Below, piece after piece: positions 43,611 through 52,164 of a DNA stretch of 52,415 nucleotides (its first letter is position 1; each line of letters opens with the position of its first letter). The DNA is from Pseudomonas fluorescens (GTDB taxonomy: Bacteria > Pseudomonadota > Gammaproteobacteria > Pseudomonadales > Pseudomonadaceae). Location of the stretch: positions 1 through 52,415 of the forward strand of contig NZ_LACC01000033.1 of the NCBI RefSeq assembly GCF_000967965.1, in the 5' to 3' direction. A model generated the notes under the pieces. The model saw only the letters and a program-made list of their open reading frames with translations, did no database searches and was not told the origin of the DNA. The position numbers were made by a program, and so were the translations under genes.

Positions 43611-44213
43611 TCAGAAAGCGTAGTTGGCGGACAGATAAGTCTGGGCGCTGCTGGTCAGGTCCAGCGAACCCTGCTTGCTACCGCCGCGCTCACTCATCTC
43701 GGTGCTGGCGTTGCTGCGCAGGTAACGGTAACCCAGTTCAACCGAGGCGTTCTGCGAAACCTGTTGCAGCACACCCATCTGGCCACCGATGGCGTAGCCG
43801 ATATCACTGTCGCGGCTGAAGCCTGGCGACTCCTGAGTCATTTTGGTCAGGCCGGCCGTGGCGCCACCGAACAGCTTGGTGCTGCCGCCCACCGGGTAGA
43901 ACAGATCGTAGCTGCCCAGGAGGTTTTCCTGACGCAGTTTAATGCCATTGTGGGAGCCCGACACATTGTCGTAAGTGGCGTAGTAGCGGCCCTTGGTGTT
44001 TTGCTGGCCCAGACGAACACCCCAGGTGGTGTCCTTGCCGATTACGCCATCGGCGTTCGGGTGATTGAGGTTGTCGTTCAGGGCGTGGGATTTTTTGACC
44101 TTGTCGCTGGTCTGTCCAAGAGTAAGACTGGCGAAGTTGTCGTCGGACGCGAAAGCTGCGGTGCTTGCGCCCAGAACCGTGAATGCCAGAAGCAGTTTTT
44201 TGAATCCAGTCAT
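43611..44213 (-). CDS. oprH: Outer-membrane protein OprH
   Basis: A 200-residue eight-stranded beta-barrel of the OprH family with a cleavable signal peptide (MTGFKKLLLAFTVLGASTAA, mature from about SDDNF). The strands alternate short polar loops (GYAIGGQMGVLQQ, ASVELGYRYLRSN) and the protein ends in Phe (YLSANYAF), the Bam signature. OprH binds LPS and stabilises the outer membrane when divalent cations are scarce. It is the first gene of oprH-phoP-phoQ, behind four PhoP half-sites. Confidence 0.95.
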   Translation of the reverse strand: MTGFKKLLLAFTVLGASTAAFASDDNFASLTLGQTSDKVKKSHALNDNLNHPNADGVIGKDTTWGVRLGQQNTKGRYYATYDNVSGSHNGIKLRQENLLGSYDLFYPVGGSTKLFGGATAGLTKMTQESPGFSRDSDIGYAIGGQMGVLQQVSQNASVELGYRYLRSNASTEMSERGGSKQGSLDLTSSAQTYLSANYAF

Positions 44214-44257
44214 TGGGGAGTTTCCTCATGTGCCGTTTGTTTTTTGGGTACGAGGCA

Positions 44258-44313
44258 AGGTTACGCACCGCGCCCTGAACTCCCCCTGAACGCACTCTGA
44301 ACCTGGGCTGAAC
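44258..44313 (-). promoter_or_regulatory. PhoP boxes and promoter of oprH-phoPQ
   Basis: On the minus strand four GTTCAG hexamers are spaced by exactly five bases (44308-44313, 44297-44302, 44286-44291, 44275-44280). They are followed after 11 bases by TAACCT (44263-44258) as a -10. The arrangement matches PhoP-box promoters, with two tandem boxes instead of one. Confidence 0.92.
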
Positions 44314-44359
44314 CGCCCCCTTCCGTATGTTTCGACACGTTTCAACAGGAGATCCGACC

Positions 44360-45151
44360 ATGCGCCTGTTACTCGCCGTCCTCCTGCTGGCCCTGAGCGG
44401 GCTCAGCCAGGCCGCTATCCAGACCCGGGAAATCCCCTACCAAAGTGCCGACGGCACGAAGATGATCGGCTATTACGCTTATGACGATGCCATCAAAGGC
44501 CCGCGCCCCGGGGTCGTGGTGGTGCATGAGTTCTGGGGCCTGAACGACTACGCCAAGCGTCGCGCCCGTGATCTCGCCGGCCTGGGCTACAGCGCCCTGG
44601 CCATCGACATGTACGGCGACGGTAAAAATACCGAGCATCCCAAGGACGCCATGGCTTTCATGCAAGCCGTGGCGAAAGACAGTGCCGTGTCGAGCGCAAG
44701 GTTTCAGGCCGGGCTCGACCTGCTGAAAAAACAGCCACAGACCGACCCGCATAAAATCGCCGCCATCGGCTACTGCTTCGGCGGTGCCGTGGTGCTCAAT
44801 GCCGCAAGACAGGGCGTGCCATTGGCGGGCGTGGTGAGTTTCCATGGCGCGCTGGCGACCAACACGCCAGCAACGCCGGGCAGTGTCAAAGCGAAAATAC
44901 TGGTGGAACACGGGGCGCTGGACAGCATCGTCACCCCGGAAAACATCACGGCGTTCAAAAGTGAGATGGACAAGGCAGGTGCCGACTACAAGTTCGTCAG
45001 CCTCGACGGCGCCAGGCACGGCTTCACCAACCCGGATGCCGATCGACTGGGCCATGGCGATCATGGCGGGCCGGACATAGGCTACAACAAGGCCGCGGAT
45101 GAAAAATCATGGGCGGACATGCAGGCGTTTTTCAAGAAGATCTTTGGTTGA
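44360..45151 (+). CDS. Periplasmic dienelactone hydrolase family protein
   Basis: A 263-residue alpha/beta hydrolase with a signal peptide (MRLLLAVLLLALSGLSQAA). The DLH nucleophile is a Cys (Cys139 in IGYCFGGAVVL), with VVVHEFWGLNDYAK as the oxyanion/Glu region and late Asp and His in EHGALDSIVTP and DGARHGFTNPD. Classical DLH is cytosolic; export suggests another substrate. ATG 44360 has AGGAGAT upstream. Divergent from oprH, it begins near the PhoP boxes, so co-regulation is possible but unproven. Confidence 0.9.
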   Translation: MRLLLAVLLLALSGLSQAAIQTREIPYQSADGTKMIGYYAYDDAIKGPRPGVVVVHEFWGLNDYAKRRARDLAGLGYSALAIDMYGDGKNTEHPKDAMAFMQAVAKDSAVSSARFQAGLDLLKKQPQTDPHKIAAIGYCFGGAVVLNAARQGVPLAGVVSFHGALATNTPATPGSVKAKILVEHGALDSIVTPENITAFKSEMDKAGADYKFVSLDGARHGFTNPDADRLGHGDHGGPDIGYNKAADEKSWADMQAFFKKIFG

Positions 45152-45182
45152 GATACAGCGACTGAAGCTGAGCAAGGCTCCC

Positions 45183-45317
45183 TGTGGCGAGGGGGCTTGC
45201 CCCCGTTCGGCTGCGAAGCAGTCGTATATCCGGCAAACGCGCCCTATCTGACACAATGCGATTGCAGGTTTTAGGGTGGCTTCGCCACCCAACGGGGGGC
45301 AAGCCCCCTCGCCACAG
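45183..45317. repeat. REPIN of the GTGGCGAGGGGG family with nested hairpins
   Basis: Inverted GTGGCGAGGGGGCTTGCCCC units flank an interior with small hairpins (GGCTGCGAAGCAG region and GGTGGCTTCGCCACC). It lies between the DLH and pcpS genes. A further partial unit (GCTCCCTCGCCACA) follows to about 45334. Confidence 0.88.
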
Positions 45318-45377
45318 CAAGCTCCCTCGCCACAAAAGCCACGCCGCTACTACCCAGCCTTGGTGCTTAACGGCAAA

Positions 45378-46112
45378 ATGCCCGACATGAATCCAGCCCC
45401 CGTCCTGCCTGCCTGCTGTACGCCCCTCGATGACCATTGGCCGCTGCCGTTTGTGCTGCCCGATACGGTCCTGCTGAGTACTCATTTCGATAGCACCCAA
45501 CTGGCCAGCGATGACTTTCAGCGCAGCTCTGTCGAAGTGCCGGCAAGCATCCAGCGCTCGGTGGCCAAACGACAGGCGGAGTTTCTCGCCGGACGGGTAT
45601 GTGCCCGGGCCGCGCTACAGCGACTGGAAGGCTTGAGCTTCATTCCGGCCATCGGTGAAGACCGGGCACCGGTCTGGCCTGGTCATATCACAGGCTCGAT
45701 CACCCACAGCACAGGCCGGGCCGCGGCAATCGTGGCGAACAAAAGCCATTGGCGCGGCCTGGGCATGGATCTGGAAAACCTGCTCAATGCCGAACGGGCC
45801 GAACGCCTGGCCGGGGAAATCCTCAATCCACCGGAGCTCCAGCGCTTGGCGGCCGGTGATCACGATCAACGGGCGTTGCTGGTCACCCTGACATTCTCGG
45901 TCAAGGAAAGCCTGTTCAAGGCGCTCTATCCGATCGTTCAGCAACGCTTTTATTTCGAACACGCCGAAGTGCTGGAGTGGCGTGAGTCGGGTGAGGTGCG
46001 GTTGCGATTGCTCACTGATTTGTCCAGCGAATGGCGCAATGGCACCGAGCTGGATGCGCAGTTTGGGGTCAAGGACGGGCAGTTGTTGAGTCTGGTCAGC
46101 ATCAAGGCCTGA
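45378..46112 (+). CDS. pcpS: 4'-phosphopantetheinyl transferase PcpS
   Basis: A 244-residue Sfp/EntD-type transferase that converts apo-ACP and peptidyl-carrier domains to holo form using CoA. The Mg/CoA motifs are GLGMDLENLL (Asp) and TFSVKESLFKALYP (Lys-Glu-Ser). The body closely follows P. aeruginosa PcpS (AKRQAEFLAGRVCARAAL; GEDRAPVWPG; ITGSITHS). In pseudomonads PcpS serves both fatty acid synthesis and siderophore synthetases. Two in-frame ATGs (45378, 45387) are possible; 45387 gives 241 residues. Confidence 0.93.
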   Translation: MPDMNPAPVLPACCTPLDDHWPLPFVLPDTVLLSTHFDSTQLASDDFQRSSVEVPASIQRSVAKRQAEFLAGRVCARAALQRLEGLSFIPAIGEDRAPVWPGHITGSITHSTGRAAAIVANKSHWRGLGMDLENLLNAERAERLAGEILNPPELQRLAAGDHDQRALLVTLTFSVKESLFKALYPIVQQRFYFEHAEVLEWRESGEVRLRLLTDLSSEWRNGTELDAQFGVKDGQLLSLVSIKA

Positions 46113-46165
46113 GTTTTTTGGCGCCTGTCGGGCCCACATCGCGGGCAAAACAGTCACCAAAAAAC

Positions 46166-47776
46166 TCAACGCTTCTCCTGATTGCGCGGCCAGCTCAGGC
46201 TGAAGCACGCCCCGCCCAGGCTCTTGCTCTTGCCGATCAACGCGCGCCCGTCATGCCAATGGATGATGCGTCGCACAATGGACAGGCCTAACCCATGGCC
46301 TCCAGACGCGCGGGTGCGGCTGTCGTCGAGGCGCAGGAACGGCGTAAATATCTTCTCCCACGCCAACTCCGGCACACCCGGCCCGTCATCCTCGATATCC
46401 ACCCGGCATCGCTGCTGCCCCACCTGATAGCTGATGGTCACCCGGGATTGCGCGTGACGCATGGCATTAGTCACCAGGTTCTGGATCGCCCGATGCAGAT
46501 AGCGCGGTTCGGCCTCGACCCAGGCATCGTCGTTATCGGCGGCCGACAAGCACAACCCGCGTTGCACCGTGACGTCGGCGCGCAACGGTGACAGTTCTTC
46601 GATCACCTGATCGACCAAGGCATCCAGATCGATGCGTTGAAAGTTCAGCGCCGGCGAGCCCTGCTCCAACCGCGCGTAGGTCAGCATCTCGTCCACCAGC
46701 CGGTCGAGGTCCTCGATGTCGTGGTCCATGCCCTGGCAGTATTTTTCCAGAGCTTGCGGCGTGGTGGCCGAACCGATCATCTCCAGGCCAAAGCGCAGGC
46801 GCGCCACCGGCGTGCGCAATTCGTGGGACACCGCGCGCACCAGTTCGCGCTGGATCGCCAGCAACTGCTGCAAGTGTTCGGCCATGCCGTTGAACGCCGA
46901 CGCCAGCCGCCCCACCGAGTCCGCACCGCGCGCCGGCACGCGGGTTTCCAGGCTGCCCTTGGCGATGCGCGTGGCGGCGGCTTCCAGGCCACGCAAGCGT
47001 CGCTCGAGCTGGCGCACCAACAGATAGACGATCAAACCGATCAGCGTCAGGCCCAGCGCGGCAATCAGCACCAGCCACTCCGGCGGATAAGGATTCATCT
47101 GATACAACGGGCCGATTTCCAGGACCCACGGCGTGCCCACCATGCCGGCAAACACCCGGATCGAATCGCCCCCCTTGCCCAACGCCATCACCGTGTCGCC
47201 CTCGGATACCCGGCGGCTCTGGTCTTCGTCCATGTCCGCCTCGTCAACCGTGACCAGGCGCAGGTCGAAGCCGAAGCCTTTGCTTTCCTTCAATTGCGCC
47301 AGGCGCAAGGGTTGGTCGGCAACCGGGGTGCGCACCAGTTCATCGGTCAACAGGTAGATGGTCGCCCGGGCCAGTTGCTCGCTGATCTGCTGCACTTCCC
47401 CGGTGAGCATCAACTGCTCCTTGTCGCTGACCAGTTTGTAGACCTTCGCCGCATGCGGCCCGGTCTGTTCCACCAATGCCTGGCCGCGCAATACACGGGT
47501 GCGCTGGGTCAAGTCGAGGTCGGTCTCGGCAAAGGTTTTCAGCGCCAGCGGAATCCCCAGCAGCCGCTCCCACACCAGCAAAGCCCGGTGGCGCTCGGTC
47601 TGGTTCATCGGTTGCAGGTTGTCGGCCATCAGCGAGAACGTGCCGTGGGCCAGGCGCTCGCGGTATTGCTCGCTGCGCACCTGATTGAGCAGGTGCAACG
47701 CCAGCACACCGAGCACCGCCACCAGAATCAGCGCGGCGCACATGCCGCCATAGATACGCAGGAAGATCGAGTTCAC
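46166..47776 (-). CDS. Sensor histidine kinase (PA1158-like, RstB type)
   Basis: A 536-residue membrane kinase: TM1 (about 12-32), a large periplasmic region (about 33-230), TM2 (about 234-254), HAMP (about 256-310), HisKA with RAVSHELRTPVARL (His318) and HATPase_c (NLVTNAMRHA, DDGPGVPE, GHGLGLSIV). The start is GTG at 47776, overlapping the regulator stop as GTGA; the TTG six codons upstream is less likely. It pairs with the regulator upstream. Signal unknown. Position next to nrdA matches P. aeruginosa PA1158 (from memory). Confidence 0.86.
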   Translation of the reverse strand: MNSIFLRIYGGMCAALILVAVLGVLALHLLNQVRSEQYRERLAHGTFSLMADNLQPMNQTERHRALLVWERLLGIPLALKTFAETDLDLTQRTRVLRGQALVEQTGPHAAKVYKLVSDKEQLMLTGEVQQISEQLARATIYLLTDELVRTPVADQPLRLAQLKESKGFGFDLRLVTVDEADMDEDQSRRVSEGDTVMALGKGGDSIRVFAGMVGTPWVLEIGPLYQMNPYPPEWLVLIAALGLTLIGLIVYLLVRQLERRLRGLEAAATRIAKGSLETRVPARGADSVGRLASAFNGMAEHLQQLLAIQRELVRAVSHELRTPVARLRFGLEMIGSATTPQALEKYCQGMDHDIEDLDRLVDEMLTYARLEQGSPALNFQRIDLDALVDQVIEELSPLRADVTVQRGLCLSAADNDDAWVEAEPRYLHRAIQNLVTNAMRHAQSRVTISYQVGQQRCRVDIEDDGPGVPELAWEKIFTPFLRLDDSRTRASGGHGLGLSIVRRIIHWHDGRALIGKSKSLGGACFSLSWPRNQEKR

Positions 47777-48495
47777 AGGGACGGGTCTACGCAAGCCTCG
47801 GGAACGAACAGATAGCCCTTGCTGCGCACGGTCTTGATCAGCCGTGGATGCTCCGGGTCATCGCCGATCTTCGGGCGGATGCGCGAGATGCGCACATCAA
47901 TGGAGCGGTCCTGACCGTCATAGCCGATGCCCCGCAGCGCGGTGAAGATCTCTTCCCGGGAGAGGATGCGCCCGGCATTGGCCACCAATAGCCAGAGCAG
48001 GTCGAATTCGGCGCTGGTCAGCTCGATGCCGTTGCCCTGCAACCAGGCTTCGCGCAAGGCGTTGTCGACGATCAGCGGACCGAACTGTAGACGCCGCTGT
48101 TTTTCCGGGGCGACTTCGGGCGTTTCGCTACGGCGCAGCAACGCCTGGATGCGCGCCAGCAGCAGACGCGGGCGTACTGGTTTGCAGACGTAGTCGTCAG
48201 CCCCCAGGTCCAGGCCGAGAATCTGGTCAGTGTCATCGGTGCGGGCAGTGAGCATCAGGATCGGGCCGTCATAGCGGGCGCGGACCTTGCGGCAAATGCT
48301 CAGGCCATCTTCACCGGGGAGCATCAGGTCGAGGATCACCAGGTCCGGCTGTTCCTTGATGATGCGATTCGCCGCGAGCGCACCATTGCCTTCGATCGAT
48401 ACACGCAGGCCATTGGCTTCCAGGTAATCGCGGGTCAGTTCGGCCAGTCGCTGGTCGTCCTCCACAATCAATACCTGCCAGGCTTCTTGCTCCAC
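47773..48495 (-). CDS. OmpR-family response regulator (PA1157-like)
   Basis: A 240-residue regulator: receiver domain with Asp56 (DLVILDLMLPG), ED pair at 12-14 and switch Lys in DDYVCKPVRPR; winged helix (about 135-236) with LTSAEFDLLWLLVANAGRI and SIDVRISRIRPKIGDDP. The start is GTG at 48495 with AGAGGTCA upstream; the longer frame to 48621 has no support. It overlaps the kinase gene by four bases. Targets unknown. Confidence 0.88.
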   Translation of the reverse strand: MEQEAWQVLIVEDDQRLAELTRDYLEANGLRVSIEGNGALAANRIIKEQPDLVILDLMLPGEDGLSICRKVRARYDGPILMLTARTDDTDQILGLDLGADDYVCKPVRPRLLLARIQALLRRSETPEVAPEKQRRLQFGPLIVDNALREAWLQGNGIELTSAEFDLLWLLVANAGRILSREEIFTALRGIGYDGQDRSIDVRISRIRPKIGDDPEHPRLIKTVRSKGYLFVPEACVDPSL

Positions 48496-48787
48496 GGGTG
48501 ACCTCTGCTTGCCAAAAACACTAATAAGGAAGGATCCGCCCGTCTTTTTGTAATGATTCGGGGGGATAAATATGTATACACGCTGGGCCGATTGTATAAA
48601 CGCCGCCCGTCGAGAACACAAGCGGGTAAATGCGTTCGGACAACAGGGTTTTTTGTGATAGGGTTCGCGCCCTTAAAAATCCGCCCGTGCGATTTCGATG
48701 GTTGAAAATCGCTGAAAAAAGGTCCGGTCCAGCAGCGTCGCGGCCTACACGCCGGTTACCTCTTTCACACACAATTTACGCACAGGT

Positions 48788-48796
48788 TTATCCACA
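48788..48796 (+). promoter_or_regulatory. DnaA box upstream of nrdA
   Basis: TTATCCACA, a perfect nine-base DnaA box, lies ten bases upstream of the candidate nrdA -35. DnaA is known to regulate nrdAB in E. coli. Confidence 0.75.
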
Positions 48797-48805
48797 GGTA
48801 GTACG

Positions 48806-48835
48806 TTGCAATCCCCCCCTAAAACGCATTATCTT
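48806..48835 (+). promoter_or_regulatory. Candidate nrdA promoter
   Basis: TTGCAA (48806-48811) and TATCTT (48830-48835) with an 18-base spacer. The -10 lies inside the first NrdR box. It would give a leader of about 390 bases. Confidence 0.6.
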
Positions 48836-48839
48836 GTAC
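48824..48839. promoter_or_regulatory. NrdR box 1
   Basis: ACGCATTATCTTGTAC matches the NrdR consensus ACACWATATATWGTGT at 11 of 16 positions. Box 2 is centred 31 bases downstream, the spacing used by cooperative NrdR. Confidence 0.7.
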
Positions 48840-48854
48840 CCCGGCGCTAAAAAA

Positions 48855-48870
48855 CCCCTAGATGTAGGGT
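48855..48870. promoter_or_regulatory. NrdR box 2
   Basis: CCCCTAGATGTAGGGT matches the NrdR consensus at 11 of 16 positions and has the palindrome CCCTA-GATG-TAGGG. It is embedded in a longer symmetric stretch of AAAACCC and GGGTTTT. Confidence 0.7.
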
Positions 48871-49184
48871 TTTGCGCAAAAAACCAAACACAAACCAGAC
48901 ACCAATTTCAAGCGCTTTTATTGCCTCTGTCCGGTTGAACCATACGTATTTTTGAAAGACCAAACCGCGCGTGCGGATGGCTACTGTATTTCGACCCCAA
49001 GTGGTGAAAACGGTACGGGTGTTGCAGTCCTGAACTGTCACCTCAAAGGACCCCCGGTCTTGCGCCCACGGCACGAGACCAAAGACTTCGGCATGGAAGC
49101 GGCGCCCTATAGCCCCCTTCCTGATCTGTCCCGAAGTTGTTATGCCCGGCGCTCGCCGGTTGTAGTGCTTCAGGACGGAACGGT

Positions 49185-49203
49185 GGGCACCGTGATGGTG
49201 CCC
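49185..49203 (+). promoter_or_regulatory. Hairpin in the nrdA leader
   Basis: GGGCACC pairs with GGTGCCC around GTGAT, ending 19 bases before the GGAG ribosome site of nrdA. Possible role in mRNA stability or translation. Confidence 0.5.
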
Positions 49204-49235
49204 AAACAAACATAGAGAATGTGGAGACACCCCCC

Positions 49236-52130
49236 ATGCAAACCGACACAACTCGCGAGAACCCGCAGGGCACCTTGCCGCAGGCCGCCGATTCGAATTC
49301 GGATCTGTCCGCCACCGCGCCAGGTCAACTGCGTGTGATCAAGCGTAACGGCACTGTCGTTCCCTACACCGATGACAAGATCACCGTCGCCATCACCAAA
49401 GCGTTCCTCGCAGTTGAAGGCGGCACCGCTGCTGCCTCGTCGCGAATCCACGACACCGTTGCCCGCCTGACCGAACAGGTCACCGCGACCTTCAAGCGTC
49501 GCATGCCATCGGGCGGCACCATCCACATCGAAGAAATCCAGGACCAGGTCGAACTGGCCCTGATGCGTGCCGGCGAGCAAAAAGTCGCTCGCGACTACGT
49601 GATCTACCGTGACGGTCGTTCGAAAGAGCGCGCTGCCCACGCACCAACCGAAGAAGCGGTCAACGCTCACCCGTCGATCCGCATCACCCGTGCCGACGGC
49701 AGCCTGGCGCCGCTGGACATGGGCCGCCTGAACACCATCGTCACCGAAGCGTGCGAAGGCCTGGAAGAAGTCGACGGCGACCTGATCCAGCGCGAAACCC
49801 TGAAGAACCTGTACGACGGCGTGGCCCTGACCGACGTCAACACCGCCCTGGTGATGACCGCCCGTACTCTGGTTGAGCGTGAGCCGAACTACTCGTTCGT
49901 GACCGCCCGCCTGCTGATGGACACCCTGCGTGCCGAAGGCCTGGGCTTCCTCGGTGTGGCCGAAAGCGCCACTCACCACGAGATGGTCGACCTGTACGCC
50001 AAGGCACTGCCGGCCTACATCGCCAAAGGTATCGAGTTCGAACTGCTGAACCCTGTGCTGGCCTCCTTCGACCTGGAAAAACTGGGCAAGGCGATCAACC
50101 ACGAGCGCGATCAGCAATTCACCTACCTGGGCCTGCAAACCCTGTACGACCGTTACTTCATCCATAAGGATGGCGTGCGTTTCGAACTGCCGCAGATCTT
50201 CTTCATGCGCGTGGCCATGGGCCTGGCGATCGAAGAGAAGCAGAAAGAAGACCGTGCGATCGAGTTCTACAACCTGCTGTCGTCCTTCGACTACATGTCG
50301 TCGACCCCGACCCTGTTCAACGCCGGTACCCTGCGTCCACAGCTGTCGAGCTGCTACCTGACCACCGTGCCGGATGACCTGTCGGGCATCTACCACGCGA
50401 TCCACGACAACGCCATGCTGTCGAAATTCGCTGGTGGCCTGGGCAACGACTGGACACCGGTTCGTGCGCTGGGTTCGTACATTAAGGGCACCAACGGCAA
50501 GTCCCAGGGCGTCGTGCCGTTCCTGAAAGTCGTCAACGACACTGCCGTTGCCGTTAACCAGGGTGGCAAGCGCAAAGGCGCTGTGTGTGCCTACCTGGAA
50601 ACCTGGCACATGGACATCGAAGAGTTCATCGAACTGCGCAAGAACACCGGTGATGATCGTCGTCGTACCCACGACATGAACACCGCCAACTGGATCCCTG
50701 ACCTGTTCATGAAGCGCGTCTTCGATGACGGCAAGTGGACCCTGTTCTCGCCGTCCGAAGTACCGGACCTGCACGACCTGACCGGCAAGGCCTTCGAAGA
50801 GCGCTACGAGTACTACGAAGCCCTGACCGAGTACCCGGGCAAGGTCAAGCTGTTCAAGACCATCCAGGCCAAAGACCTGTGGCGCAAGATGCTGTCCATG
50901 CTGTTCGAAACCGGCCACCCATGGCTGACCTTCAAGGACCCGTGCAACCTGCGCAGCCCGCAGCAGCACGTGGGCGTGGTCCACAGCTCGAACCTGTGCA
51001 CCGAGATCACCTTGAACACCAACAAGGACGAGATCGCCGTTTGCAACCTGGGCTCGATCAACCTGCCGAACCACATCGTCGACGGCAAGCTGGACACCGC
51101 CAAGCTGCAACGCACCGTGAACACCGCCGTGCGCATGCTCGATAACGTGATCGACATCAACTACTACTCGGTGCCGCAAGCGAAGAACTCCAACTTCAAG
51201 CACCGTCCGGTCGGTCTGGGCATCATGGGCTTCCAGGACGCTTTGTACCTGCAGCACATCCCTTACGGCTCCGACGCTGCCGTCGAGTTCGCCGACAAGT
51301 CGATGGAAGCGGTCAGCTACTACGCGATCCAGGCTTCCTGCGACCTGGCCGACGAGCGCGGCGCCTACGAGACGTTCCAGGGTTCGCTGTGGTCCAAAGG
51401 CATCCTGCCGCTGGATTCGCAACAGATCCTGATCGAGTCCCGTGGCCAGAAGTACATCGATGTCGACCTGAACGAATCCCTGGACTGGGCACCGGTTCGT
51501 GCCCGTGTACAGAAAGGCATCCGTAACTCGAACATCATGGCCATCGCACCGACCGCGACCATCGCCAACATCACCGGCGTATCGCAGTCGATCGAACCGA
51601 CCTACCAGAACCTGTATGTGAAATCGAACCTGTCGGGCGAATTCACCGTGATCAACCCGTACCTGGTTCGCGACCTGAAGGCTCGCGGTCTGTGGGACTC
51701 GGTCATGATCAACGACCTGAAGTACTACGACGGTTCGGTGCAGCAGATCGAGCGCATCCCGCAAGAACTCAAAGAGCTCTACGCGACTGCCTTCGAAGTG
51801 GACACCAAGTGGATCGTCGACGCCGCCAGCCGTCGTCAGAAGTGGATCGACCAGGCTCAGTCGCTGAACCTGTACATCGCCGGCGCTTCGGGCAAGAAGC
51901 TGGACGTGACCTACCGCATGGCCTGGTACCGTGGTCTGAAAACCACTTACTACCTCCGCGCCCTGGCTGCGACCAGCACCGAGAAGTCGACCATCAACAC
52001 CGGCAAGCTGAACGCTGTTTCCAGCGGCGGCAACCACGGTGACGACTCGGTCCTGGCAGCTCCTGCCGGCCCTGCTCCAGTGCCAAAGGCTTGCGCCATC
52101 GACGAGCCGGATTGCGAAGCTTGCCAATAA
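49236..52130 (+). CDS. nrdA: Ribonucleoside-diphosphate reductase subunit alpha (class Ia)
   Basis: A 964-residue catalytic subunit that reduces NDPs to dNDPs. Two N-terminal ATP-cone domains (about 32-125 and 147-240; RVIKRNGTVVPYTDDKITVA and IRITRADGSLAPLDMGRLN) give allosteric control; two cones are characteristic of Pseudomonas NrdA. The barrel has substrate Cys residues in LSSCYLTTVPDD and IAVCNLGSINLP, and the radical Asn-Cys-Glu trio in SSNLCTEITLNT. The C-terminal redox pair is EPDCEACQ. ATG 49236 has GTGGAG upstream. The nrdB gene lies outside the window, beyond an intron end. Confidence 0.97.
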   Translation: MQTDTTRENPQGTLPQAADSNSDLSATAPGQLRVIKRNGTVVPYTDDKITVAITKAFLAVEGGTAAASSRIHDTVARLTEQVTATFKRRMPSGGTIHIEEIQDQVELALMRAGEQKVARDYVIYRDGRSKERAAHAPTEEAVNAHPSIRITRADGSLAPLDMGRLNTIVTEACEGLEEVDGDLIQRETLKNLYDGVALTDVNTALVMTARTLVEREPNYSFVTARLLMDTLRAEGLGFLGVAESATHHEMVDLYAKALPAYIAKGIEFELLNPVLASFDLEKLGKAINHERDQQFTYLGLQTLYDRYFIHKDGVRFELPQIFFMRVAMGLAIEEKQKEDRAIEFYNLLSSFDYMSSTPTLFNAGTLRPQLSSCYLTTVPDDLSGIYHAIHDNAMLSKFAGGLGNDWTPVRALGSYIKGTNGKSQGVVPFLKVVNDTAVAVNQGGKRKGAVCAYLETWHMDIEEFIELRKNTGDDRRRTHDMNTANWIPDLFMKRVFDDGKWTLFSPSEVPDLHDLTGKAFEERYEYYEALTEYPGKVKLFKTIQAKDLWRKMLSMLFETGHPWLTFKDPCNLRSPQQHVGVVHSSNLCTEITLNTNKDEIAVCNLGSINLPNHIVDGKLDTAKLQRTVNTAVRMLDNVIDINYYSVPQAKNSNFKHRPVGLGIMGFQDALYLQHIPYGSDAAVEFADKSMEAVSYYAIQASCDLADERGAYETFQGSLWSKGILPLDSQQILIESRGQKYIDVDLNESLDWAPVRARVQKGIRNSNIMAIAPTATIANITGVSQSIEPTYQNLYVKSNLSGEFTVINPYLVRDLKARGLWDSVMINDLKYYDGSVQQIERIPQELKELYATAFEVDTKWIVDAASRRQKWIDQAQSLNLYIAGASGKKLDVTYRMAWYRGLKTTYYLRALAATSTEKSTINTGKLNAVSSGGNHGDDSVLAAPAGPAPVPKACAIDEPDCEACQ

Positions 52131-52164
52131 GCTGAGCCGGTAAGCGTCGCAAGGCGCTTACTCG

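Larger units (their letters stand above)
48496..49235. other. Long intergenic control region between the two-component genes and nrdA
   Basis: These 740 bases hold no gene I can support. The left part includes TGTATA direct repeats 20 bases apart (48573 and 48593), perhaps part of the leftward regulator's promoter. The middle has a DnaA box and the nrdA promoter with NrdR boxes. The right part is a transcribed leader with hairpins at 49056-49080, 49146-49159 and 49185-49203. Confidence 0.7.

Noticed and set aside
48952..49215. An 87-codon open frame in the nrdA leader
   Set aside because: TTG start, no ribosome site, no recognisable content and no conserved features; treated as untranslated leader.
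49170..52127. A 985-codon open frame antisense to nrdA
   Set aside because: It mirrors nrdA's high-GC third positions, has low-complexity Val/Gln/His/Asp-rich content, no ribosome site and no recognisable domain.
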